This document shows positions 57,333-64,000 of a stretch of 64,000 nucleotides of DNA, in pieces. The notes under the pieces are model-generated. The model searched no databases. It was not told where the DNA came from and worked only from the letters and a program-made list of their open reading frames with translations. Numbering within the stretch: the stretch's first letter is position 1; each line of letters starts with the position of its first letter. A program made the translations under genes and the position numbers. Where the stretch lies: assembly GCF_020102855.1 (NCBI RefSeq), contig NZ_JADHZD010000003.1, positions 248,001-312,000 on the forward strand, written 5' to 3'. Source of the DNA: Nocardioides lacusdianchii. GTDB lineage: Bacteria > Actinomycetota > Actinomycetes > Propionibacteriales > Nocardioidaceae.

Positions 57333-58463
57333 TCAGCGCCGGGTCACACGGCGTACGACGGCGCGGCGCAGGATCGCGGCCGCCTCGCGCCCCCCGACGG
57401 CAGGGGCCCCGGCCGAGCCGTCCCGGCGCGCGGCGTCGAGGTCGCGGCGCAGCTGCTGCAGGGTCGCGCGCTGGGCGTCGCGGGCCTCGCGCGCGGCGAG
57501 CGTCGACTCGGCGCGGGTGTGGTCGAAGGTGAGCGCGACGGCCTCGGCGTAGCGGGCGTCGTAGTCCTCGTGGACCCGGTCGAGCGCGTGCATCGTGTCG
57601 GCGCGGTGGGGGTCCTGGGTGAGGACGCCGAGCAGCTCCCACACGTTCTCGGCCATCTCGCGCAGCCAGTCGGGGGTGCGGACGTCGTCCCAGGTGAGCT
57701 GCGACTTGCGCATGGAGGGCTCGATGAAGTCGTCGACCGGGTGGTGCTCACGCTCGTCGGGAGCAGCGGCGAGGTCGGTGTTGAGGGCCAGGTCGAGCTG
57801 CTGCTGCACCGGCGTGAGCGCGGCGCGCCAGTCGGCGAGCAGGTCGGTGTAGCGGACGAAGGCCCGCTTCGAACCGCGACCGGCCTGCTCGGTGAGCAGG
57901 GCGGCGTGCACCCAGCCGGCGACGTTGGACGTCTCCTTGGTCAGCCGCAGGTCGTCGGACTGGCTGGAGAGGTAGGCGATGTCGCGCGAGCCGACGACCT
58001 CGGCGGGGTGGCGCAGCGCGGTGAGCCAGCGCAGGTCGACGTCGAGCTCGGCGGTGACCTGCTCCCAGACCTGGGCGAACCAGAAGGCGTGCGGGTCCTT
58101 CACCACGACCTGCTCGCCCACGACCTCGGGCAGGGCGAGCTGGCCCGACAGCCACTCGTGGAGCTCCGCGGTGGGCACGCCCGACTCGACGTAGCGGGCC
58201 ACGAGGTCGACGGCCGCGGGGCGGCTGTCGATGTTGAAGAGCGCGAGCTCCTTGAGGTGGCGCTTGTGGAAGTCGATGACCCACTGCGGCTCGTAGAAGC
58301 CGCGCGGGTTGGTCTCCGACGCCTCGACCTCGGGCTGCGGCACGTGCAGGCCGAGCCGCTTCAGCGCGCCGGCCAGGGAGCTGGTGCCACTGCGGCCGGA
58401 ACCGGAGACCAGGACCAGCGGGGTGCCCGGCTTCTCGACCGGCTGGGCGGGGGACGTCGGCAT
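57333..58463 (-). CDS. Sulfotransferase-like protein with C-terminal coiled coil
   Basis: A 376-residue protein with the PAPS-type loop VLVSGSGRSGTSSLAGAL (about residues 17-34) and a 3'-phosphate segment LRWLTALRHPAEVVGSRD, placing it in the sulfotransferase superfamily. The last 85 residues form a charged helix rich in Ala/Arg/Glu (AREARDAQRATLQQLRRDLDAARR), probably a coiled coil. ATG at 58463 is preceded by TAGGGT seven bases upstream; longer upstream frames run through the divergent gene and are not credible. Divergent from the GT4-Stealth gene, so the two probably share a cell-surface glycopolymer pathway. Confidence 0.8.
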   Translation of the reverse strand: MPTSPAQPVEKPGTPLVLVSGSGRSGTSSLAGALKRLGLHVPQPEVEASETNPRGFYEPQWVIDFHKRHLKELALFNIDSRPAAVDLVARYVESGVPTAELHEWLSGQLALPEVVGEQVVVKDPHAFWFAQVWEQVTAELDVDLRWLTALRHPAEVVGSRDIAYLSSQSDDLRLTKETSNVAGWVHAALLTEQAGRGSKRAFVRYTDLLADWRAALTPVQQQLDLALNTDLAAAPDEREHHPVDDFIEPSMRKSQLTWDDVRTPDWLREMAENVWELLGVLTQDPHRADTMHALDRVHEDYDARYAEAVALTFDHTRAESTLAAREARDAQRATLQQLRRDLDAARRDGSAGAPAVGGREAAAILRRAVVRRVTRR

Positions 58464-58470
58464 GCGGGTC

Positions 58471-58476
58471 ACCCTA
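58471..58476 (-). promoter_or_regulatory. Candidate -10 box, leaderless
   Basis: Minus-strand TAGGGT, seven bases, then ATG at 58463. On the plus strand, TAAGAT at 58497-58502 may be the -10 box of the divergent 58551 gene. Confidence 0.5.
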
Positions 58477-58550
58477 TCCGTGACGGTCCCGTCTCCTAAG
58501 ATCGTCCCGACCCGCCCTGCGACACCACCACCGGACAGGACCGACGACAC

Positions 58551-61319
58551 GTGGCACTCACCGACCGGCTCGGCGGGAAGGTGCGCGCCGCGGTGCGCCG
58601 CGCGCGCCGCGACGGCCCGCTCGACGTCGTCCTCGTCCTCTTCAACGCCGACGGCATGGGAGGCACCGCGCGCTCGGGCATCGAGCAGGCCAACGCCCTC
58701 GCCGGGCTCGGCGAGGGCCACCGGGTCCGCATCCTCAGCGTGACGCGCAGCGGCGCGTCGACCCACTACCCGCTCGCCGACGGTGTCGCGGTCGACTACC
58801 TCGTCGACGTACGCGGAGAGCGGCCCGTCGCGGTCTCCGGCCGCCACCCCGAGGAGCTGGGGCAGCGCGAGTCGGTGATCGTGCCGCGCAGCTGGGACGC
58901 CCTCTACAACGGGCTCACAGACGCCACGATGCGCGAGGCCCTCGCCGCGATCGACGCCGACGTCCTGGTCACCACCACGCCCGAGCTGCTCGCCGTCGTG
59001 GCGCAGCTCGCCCCCGCCGACGTCGCGCTGGTGCACCAGGAGCACCGCGCCTCCTCGAGCCGGGTCAACGACATGGGCGCCCTGCTGGAGTTCGCCCCGC
59101 GCGCCGACATCGTGGTGTCGCTGACCGAGTCGATGTCGCGGTGGCTGGCCGGTCGCCTCGGCGGTGCCGCGCCCGAGCTGATCGTCATGCCCAACCCGCT
59201 GCCGGCCCACCCGCAGCCGCGCTCGCCGCTGGACCAGAAGACCTTCGTCACCGCCGGGCGACTCGCGCCGGAGAAGCAGTTCGAGCACGTCGTCGATGCG
59301 TTCTGGCGCATCCACGAGCAGGTCCCCGGCTGGACGCTGCGGATCTGGGGCGACGGCCCCCGCGCCGACAACCTCGCCGCCCAGGTCCGCAAGCTCGGCC
59401 TCGAGGACCGGGTGGAGCTGCCCGGCTCCACCGACGACCTGGCCGCGGAGTGGGCCCGCACCAGCGTGGCCGTGCTCGCCTCCCGGGGCGAGGGCTACCC
59501 CCTCGTGCTCCAGGAGGCCATGTCGGCCGGCGTCCCGGCCGTGTCGTACGACTGCCCGTCCGGCCCGCGCGAGATCATCACCCACGACGTCGACGGCCTG
59601 CTCGTCCCGCCGGCCTCCAAGGCCGCGCTGGCCGCCGCGATGCTGCGGATCGCCACCGACGACGACCTGCGCACCCGCCTCGGGGAGGCCGCGCTGGTCC
59701 GTTCGCAGCGCTGGGACGGCCCGACCCTGGCCCGCGAGTGGGTCGAGGTGTTCCGCCGCGCGACCGCCCGCCGGGCCGACCCGCTGGCCCCGCGCCGGGT
59801 GCTGCACGGGTTGCGTCCCGGCCCGCTCGGCGACCTGCCCGAGACCGACGGCGCGGTCGGCGTCACGCCCGCCCAGGCGCGTACGACGGCGCTCACCGCC
59901 CTCACCTCGGCAGCCGCGGCCACCGGGGACGGGTGGTTCGTGCTGCCCGCGCGCGGGCTCGACCCGCACCCCGTGGTCGTCGTGCCGTCCTCGCGCCGGC
60001 AGGCCTTCCTCGTCGCACTGGCGGCCGGGTCGGTGCCCGACTGGCTCTCGGTGCGCGACCCTGCCGAGCGGGGCTGGCACGAGCGCCGCGGCACGGTCGC
60101 GGCGATGACCGACGACCTGGCCCGCACCCGCACCGCCTCGCTCTTCCTCGAGCCCTGGCCGATGCGCGGCGGGCACGGCGGGCTGCTCACCGAGGGCGCC
60201 GAGATCGGCGTGCAGTTCTGGGAGGAGTCCCCCGACGGCGACCTCCTCGCACCGTCGATGAACCGCTTCGGCGACCGGGTGCCCGCGGGCACGCCCCGCA
60301 ACACGATCGAGGTGGAGGGCGTCGAGGTGCCGACGCTCGAGGTGATGGCGCTCCCCACCGTGGACGACGTGCGCTTCGACGTCGACGTCGTCTACACTTG
60401 GGTCGACGGCGACGACGAGGACTGGCTGGCCGCGCGTGACGCCCGCATCACCGGCCTCGGCGGCACGCCGAGCGCGCGCGCAGGCGGCGCCTCGCGCTAC
60501 CGCAGCCGCGACGAGCTGCGCTACTCGATGCGCAGCATCCACCTCTTCGCCCCGTGGGTGCGCCGCATCCACCTGGTCACCGCCGGGCAGGTGCCGGACT
60601 GGCTCGACACCTCGCACCCGGCGATCGCGATGGTCGACCACCGCGACATCCTCCCGGCGTCCGCGCTGCCGACCTTCAGCTCGCACGCCATCGAGACCCG
60701 GCTGCACGCCGTGCCCGACCTGTCCGAGCACTTCGTCTACGTCAACGACGACGTCTTCCTCGGCCGGCCGCGACGCCCCGAGCACTTCTTCACCCCCGGT
60801 GGGCACTACGCCGCCTTCGTCGCCGACCACCGCGCCGTCGGCCTGCCCGGCACCGACGACCGCCCCTACCTCTCGGCGGCGCAGAACAACCGCCGCGTGC
60901 TGGCCGACGCCTTCGGCGTGACGCTGACCCACACGATGATGCACAGCCCGCACCCGCAGCGGCGTACGACGCTGGAGGAGATCGCGGACCGCTTCCCCGA
61001 GGAGGTGGCCCGCACCACCGACGCGCCGTTCCGCTCGGCGAGCGACCTGTCGCTGCTGTCGTCCTTCGCCCAGACCTACGGGCTGATCACCGGGCAGGCC
61101 TTCCGGGCGGGCGCGCACCACGGCTACGTCGACCTCGGCCACCAGCAGCTCCCGGTGCAGCTGAAGGCGATGCTCAAGCGCGACCGTGACTTCTTCTGCG
61201 TCGCCGACAACCTCGTCGCGGCCTTCGACGAGGAGCGCGCCGACGGGCTGCTGATGGAGTTCCTCCGGGACTACTTCCCGATCGCGGCGCCGTGGGAGCT
61301 CGTGCCGAGCGGTGCGTGA
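58551..61319 (+). CDS. GT4 glycosyltransferase fused to a Stealth-type phosphotransferase
   Basis: A 922-residue fusion. Residues about 20-410 form a GT-B glycosyltransferase of family GT4 (FNADGMGGTARSGIEQ at the N side, AGRLAPEKQFEHVVDAFW and ASRGEGYPLVLQEAMSAG in the donor site). After a linker of about 190 residues comes a Stealth domain: CR1 VDVVYTWVDGDDEDW, CR2 RDELRYSMRSIHLFAPWVRRI, CR3 TFSSHAIETRLH with VYVNDDVFLG, and the CR4 region near the C terminus. Stealth enzymes transfer sugar-1-phosphates to build phosphodiester-linked capsule or teichoic-type polymers. The fusion would add a sugar and then a phosphosugar. GTG at 58551 has AGGA upstream. Confidence 0.88.
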   Translation: MALTDRLGGKVRAAVRRARRDGPLDVVLVLFNADGMGGTARSGIEQANALAGLGEGHRVRILSVTRSGASTHYPLADGVAVDYLVDVRGERPVAVSGRHPEELGQRESVIVPRSWDALYNGLTDATMREALAAIDADVLVTTTPELLAVVAQLAPADVALVHQEHRASSSRVNDMGALLEFAPRADIVVSLTESMSRWLAGRLGGAAPELIVMPNPLPAHPQPRSPLDQKTFVTAGRLAPEKQFEHVVDAFWRIHEQVPGWTLRIWGDGPRADNLAAQVRKLGLEDRVELPGSTDDLAAEWARTSVAVLASRGEGYPLVLQEAMSAGVPAVSYDCPSGPREIITHDVDGLLVPPASKAALAAAMLRIATDDDLRTRLGEAALVRSQRWDGPTLAREWVEVFRRATARRADPLAPRRVLHGLRPGPLGDLPETDGAVGVTPAQARTTALTALTSAAAATGDGWFVLPARGLDPHPVVVVPSSRRQAFLVALAAGSVPDWLSVRDPAERGWHERRGTVAAMTDDLARTRTASLFLEPWPMRGGHGGLLTEGAEIGVQFWEESPDGDLLAPSMNRFGDRVPAGTPRNTIEVEGVEVPTLEVMALPTVDDVRFDVDVVYTWVDGDDEDWLAARDARITGLGGTPSARAGGASRYRSRDELRYSMRSIHLFAPWVRRIHLVTAGQVPDWLDTSHPAIAMVDHRDILPASALPTFSSHAIETRLHAVPDLSEHFVYVNDDVFLGRPRRPEHFFTPGGHYAAFVADHRAVGLPGTDDRPYLSAAQNNRRVLADAFGVTLTHTMMHSPHPQRRTTLEEIADRFPEEVARTTDAPFRSASDLSLLSSFAQTYGLITGQAFRAGAHHGYVDLGHQQLPVQLKAMLKRDRDFFCVADNLVAAFDEERADGLLMEFLRDYFPIAAPWELVPSGA

Positions 61320-61364
61320 GGGGGAGTCCCGACCCAGCCGGCCGGCGACCCGGACCCAGGTCCG

Positions 61365-62450
61365 TCAGGTGCCCTCGATGCGGTTGCCCTCGGCGTCCCA
61401 GTGCTCGGCGACCTTCTTGCTGGGCTGCACCCGCGGCGGCTCCCCCGGCATCTTCGGGTGGTCCGGCGGGTAGTTGAGCTCGACCGGGTGCTCCTCCCAC
61501 AGGTCCAGCAGCGGCTGGAGGGAGTGGTGCTCGTCGTCGATGCTGGCCCACGGGTCGCCGTCGACGGCGAGGCGCGACGGCACCGAGAACAGGTTGAGTT
61601 CGTGGGGGTCGGTGAGGCCGGCGAGGTCGTCCCACGCCAGCGGCGTCGAGACCGGCGCCCCGGGCAGGGGACGCAGCGAGTAGGCAGAGGCGATGGTGCG
61701 GTCGCGGGTGTTCTGGTTGAAGTCGACGAAGATCCTCTCCCCGCGCTCCTCCTTCCACCACGCGGTCGTCACGCCGTCGTCGCGCTTCTCCAGCTCGCGG
61801 CCGAAGGCAATGGCTGCGTGCCGCACCTCGGCGAACTCCCACCGCGGCTCGATCCGGACGTAGACGTGGATCCCGCGGTTGCCCGAGGTCTTCGCGAAGC
61901 CCGTCATGCCGAGGTCCGCCAGCAGCTCGCGCGCCACGCCCGCGACGCGTACGGCATCAGCGAAGGACGTGCCGGGCTGGGGGTCGAGGTCGATGCGCAG
62001 CTCGTCGGGGTGATCGACGTCAGCACGCCGGACCGGCCACGGGTGGAAGGTCAGCGTGCCCATCTGTGCGCACCACACGGGCACCGCGATCTCGGTCGGG
62101 CAGATCTCCTCGGCGGTGCGCCCGGAGGGAAAGGTGATCTGGACGGACTCGAGGTAGTCGGGAGCGCCCTTGGGCACCCTCTTCTGGTAGAACGCGTCGG
62201 CGTTGCGGTCCTGCGGTCCGGTGGCCAGCTTCATGCCGGGGCGGACACCGGACGTCCAGCGCTCGAGCGCCGTGGGCCGGTCCCGCAGGGCCCGCATCAG
62301 GCCCTCCTCGACGCTCGTGAAGTACTCCGCCACCATCAGCTTGGTCACCGCGGGCGTGTGGTCCGTCGCCTCGTAGATCACCCGGTCCGGCGAGGAGATC
62401 CTGACCTCGCGCTCCCCCGCCTGGACGTACGCCTCCGACGTCTTCGCCAT
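61365..62450 (-). CDS. LigD-type DNA primase-polymerase (PolDom), stand-alone
   Basis: A 361-residue member of the LigD polymerase family (archaeo-eukaryotic primase fold). The catalytic acidic pair is in ELRIDLDPQPGTSF, the nucleotide-binding segment is KTSGNRGIHVYVRI, and the third acidic residue is in RIFVDFNQNTRDRTIASAYS. It has no ligase or nuclease domain. In mycobacteria stand-alone polymerases of this kind work with LigC-type ligases, as encoded at 55609. Ku was not found in the window. ATG at 62450 follows TAGGGT by six bases. Confidence 0.9.
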   Translation of the reverse strand: MAKTSEAYVQAGEREVRISSPDRVIYEATDHTPAVTKLMVAEYFTSVEEGLMRALRDRPTALERWTSGVRPGMKLATGPQDRNADAFYQKRVPKGAPDYLESVQITFPSGRTAEEICPTEIAVPVWCAQMGTLTFHPWPVRRADVDHPDELRIDLDPQPGTSFADAVRVAGVARELLADLGMTGFAKTSGNRGIHVYVRIEPRWEFAEVRHAAIAFGRELEKRDDGVTTAWWKEERGERIFVDFNQNTRDRTIASAYSLRPLPGAPVSTPLAWDDLAGLTDPHELNLFSVPSRLAVDGDPWASIDDEHHSLQPLLDLWEEHPVELNYPPDHPKMPGEPPRVQPSKKVAEHWDAEGNRIEGT

Positions 62451-62456
62451 AGGTGG

Positions 62457-62462
62457 ACCCTA
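62457..62462 (-). promoter_or_regulatory. Candidate -10 box overlapping a stop codon
   Basis: Minus-strand TAGGGT: its first three bases are the TAG stop of the 62460 oxidoreductase gene, and six bases later comes the ATG of the polymerase gene. Confidence 0.5.
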
Positions 62463-63476
62463 GCCGCCCACGCGGACCACGAGCTTGCCGAAGTTCTCGC
62501 CGCGCAGCATCCCGGCGAAGGCTGCCGGCGCGTTCTCGAGGCCGTCGACGAGGTCCTCGCGGTAGCGGACCTTGCCCTCGGCGACCCACTGGCCCATGTC
62601 GCGCACGAAGTCGCGGCCGTGCGATTTCTGGAACTCGCTCTGGATGAAGCCGCGCACGGTGAGGCTCTGCGACAGCACCTGGCCCATCAGGCCGGGCATC
62701 CGGTCGGGGCCCTCGGGCTGGCCGACGGCGTTGTAGTTGGCGACCAGGCCGCACACCGGGATCCGGGCGTAGGTGTTGAATCGGCGCCGCACGGCGTCGA
62801 ACACCGCGCCGCCGACGTTCTCGAAGTAGACGTCGATGCCGTCTGGCGTGGCCTCGGCGAGCTGGTCGCGGAAGTCGGGGCTGCGGTGGTCGAGAGCGGC
62901 GTCGAAGCCGAACTCCTCGGTCAGCGCGCGCACCTTGTCGGGGCCCCCGGCGATGCCGACCGAGCGCGCACCCCTGAGGTTCGCGATCTGGCCGACCGCG
63001 CTGCCGACCGGGCCGGTGGCCGCGGCGACGACGACCGTCTCGCCTGCCTGCGGCCTGCCGATCTCCAGCAGGCCGGCGTACGCCGTGAAGCCGGGCATGC
63101 CGAGCACGCCGAGGGCGGTCGTCACCGGAGCCGCCGACGGGTCGAGCTTGCGCACCTGGCTGCCGTCGACCACCGCGGCGCTCTGCCAGCCGGAGTAGGA
63201 CAGCACGAAGTCGCCCGGCACGAGGCCGTCGGAGCGGGACTCGACGACCTCGCCGACGGTGCCGCCGACCATCACGTCGCCGACCTCGACGGGCGCGGCG
63301 TACGACTTCGCGGTGCTCAGCCGTCCGCGCATGTAGGGGTCGAGCGAGAGGTAGCGGATCGCGAGCGCGACCTGGCCGTCCTGCAGGGCGGGCAGGGTCT
63401 CGGTCGTGGTGCTGAACGTGGTGTCGTCGGGCTCGCCCTCGGGGCGCCGGGCGAGGCGGAGCTGGGTGCTTTCCAT
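62460..63476 (-). CDS. Zinc-free MDR oxidoreductase (CurA/prostaglandin-reductase type)
   Basis: A 338-residue NADPH-dependent reductase of the medium-chain superfamily without catalytic zinc residues. Landmarks are LRYLSLDPYMRGR-type segment IRYLSLDPYMRGRL, GMPGFTAYAGLLEIG and the cofactor motif AAATGPVGSAVGQIA, then VDVYFENVGG-like IDVYFENVGG. Members reduce enones or quinones. ATG at 63476 was chosen because the domain begins there; GGAGGG lies only one base upstream, too close for ideal ribosome binding. Confidence 0.9.
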   Translation of the reverse strand: MESTQLRLARRPEGEPDDTTFSTTTETLPALQDGQVALAIRYLSLDPYMRGRLSTAKSYAAPVEVGDVMVGGTVGEVVESRSDGLVPGDFVLSYSGWQSAAVVDGSQVRKLDPSAAPVTTALGVLGMPGFTAYAGLLEIGRPQAGETVVVAAATGPVGSAVGQIANLRGARSVGIAGGPDKVRALTEEFGFDAALDHRSPDFRDQLAEATPDGIDVYFENVGGAVFDAVRRRFNTYARIPVCGLVANYNAVGQPEGPDRMPGLMGQVLSQSLTVRGFIQSEFQKSHGRDFVRDMGQWVAEGKVRYREDLVDGLENAPAAFAGMLRGENFGKLVVRVGG

Positions 63477-63523
63477 GCCCTCCAGAGTGCCAGCCGGCCG
63501 ACGGCGGGCAGCCACCGGCCGAC

Positions 63524-63529
63524 TACTCT
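63524..63529 (+). promoter_or_regulatory. Candidate msrB -10 box, leaderless
   Basis: TACTCT, six bases, then ATG at 63536. GGAG within the spacer could instead serve as a weak ribosome-binding site. Confidence 0.35.
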
Positions 63530-63535
63530 GGAGCC

Positions 63536-63934
63536 ATGGCCTACGACGTTCAGAAGACCGATGAGCAGTGGCGCGAGGAGCTCAGCCCCGAGGAGTACGC
63601 GGTGCTGCGCCAGGCCGGCACCGAGCGTGCCTTCACCGGTGAGTACACCGACACCGAGACCGAGGGCACCTACTCGTGCAAGGCGTGCGGCTCGGAGCTG
63701 TTCACCAGCGACACCAAGTTCCACTCCGGCTGCGGCTGGCCGAGCTTCTACCAGCCGATGACCGACACCGTGGAGTACATCGAGGACACCTCGCACGGCA
63801 TGAAGCGCGTGGAGGTCCGTTGCGCGAAGTGCGGCTCGCACCTCGGCCACGTCTTCCCCGACGGCTTCGGCACGCCCACCGGTGACCGCTACTGCATCAA
63901 CTCGATCAGCATCACGCTCAGCGAGAAGAAGTAG
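63536..63934 (+). CDS. msrB: Peptide-methionine (R)-S-oxide reductase
   Basis: A 132-residue MsrB that reduces methionine-R-sulfoxide in proteins. Zinc is held by two CxxC pairs (SCKACGSELF and RCAKCGSHLGHVF), the substrate region is HSGCGWPSFYQPM, and the catalytic Cys is in DRYCINSISI near the C terminus. Length is normal. It is the stand-alone form without MsrA. Confidence 0.96.
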   Translation: MAYDVQKTDEQWREELSPEEYAVLRQAGTERAFTGEYTDTETEGTYSCKACGSELFTSDTKFHSGCGWPSFYQPMTDTVEYIEDTSHGMKRVEVRCAKCGSHLGHVFPDGFGTPTGDRYCINSISITLSEKK

Positions 63935-63940
63935 TCCGGC

Positions 63941-64000
63941 TCAGCCCTCGACCGGCTGCAGCGCCGAGGTGACCTTCACCAGCCCCTCGCCCCAGGTCTG
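63941..64000 (-). CDS. C-terminal end of a leftward gene, cut by the window edge
   Basis: Nineteen codons and a stop, ending WGEGLVKVTSALQPVEG. Codon use is typical for this genome and the convergent position after msrB fits a real gene. Too short to assign. Confidence 0.55.
   Translation of the reverse strand, partial: QTWGEGLVKVTSALQPVEG

Noticed and set aside
58464..61142. N-terminal extension of the 57333 gene to 61142 on the minus strand
   Set aside because: It lies antisense to the GT4-Stealth gene, has no domain, and a -10 box plus ATG at 58463 marks the real start.

Overview
The window looks like chromosome of a high-GC actinomycete, most likely Nocardioides or another Nocardioidaceae. 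The reasons are strongly GC-biased codons, many GTG starts, many candidate leaderless promoters (TANNNT six or seven bases before the start codon), a rplY-pth / prs-glmU neighbourhood, and LigC with a separate LigD-type polymerase. Genus is inferred; no rRNA is present. No phage, integrase, transposase or CRISPR array was seen.

Region 1 (1-17.3 kb) is an exopolysaccharide locus of Wzx/Wzy type. It holds the end of an initiating sugar-phosphate transferase, a leftward operon (split PssD/PssE glycosyltransferase, sulfotransferase, GT2 glycosyltransferase, sulfotransferase), and a tightly coupled rightward operon (Wzy-like polymerase, APH-fold kinase, sulfotransferase, Wzz-like protein, Wzc-like protein with a degenerate P-loop, Wzx flippase). 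Three Tat-exported glycoside-hydrolase-like proteins and a LamG-type lipoprotein are interleaved. The likely product is a sulfated, possibly phosphorylated, extracellular polysaccharide. A short GC-rich motif with a TTTGGG core recurs upstream of the hydrolase and lipoprotein genes.

Region 2 (17.3-31.6 kb) encodes three very large secreted proteins made of beta-propellers, Ig-like domains, twelve PKD domains with a conserved cysteine pair, and five copies of one roughly 200-residue module that I cannot assign to a named family. A TauE/SafE-type transporter lies among them.

Region 3 (31.7-38.7 kb) is housekeeping: pth, rplY, pepN, prs and glmU. It carries two inverted-repeat elements, one between rplY and pth and one downstream of pepN.

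Region 4 (38.7-47.5 kb) has a TetR regulator with three 16-bp repeats at its start, a Baeyer-Villiger monooxygenase / SDR / hydrolase operon, a SulP transporter, a TreT-like glycosyltransferase coupled to a small unknown protein, a uridine-kinase-like protein, a TspO-like protein and an unknown CxxC protein.

Region 5 (47.5-57.3 kb) begins with a tRNA-Gln whose promoter and 5' end are partly duplicated, then a short decayed stretch. Two ABC ATPase/permease pairs follow, then a membrane protein, a two-component system, another membrane protein, LigC and a stress-protein-like partner. Gene tails here are duplicated in a way that records past rearrangement.

Region 6 (57.3-64 kb) holds a sulfotransferase-like protein divergent from a GT4-Stealth fusion, a LigD-type polymerase, a zinc-free MDR oxidoreductase, msrB and the end of one more gene.
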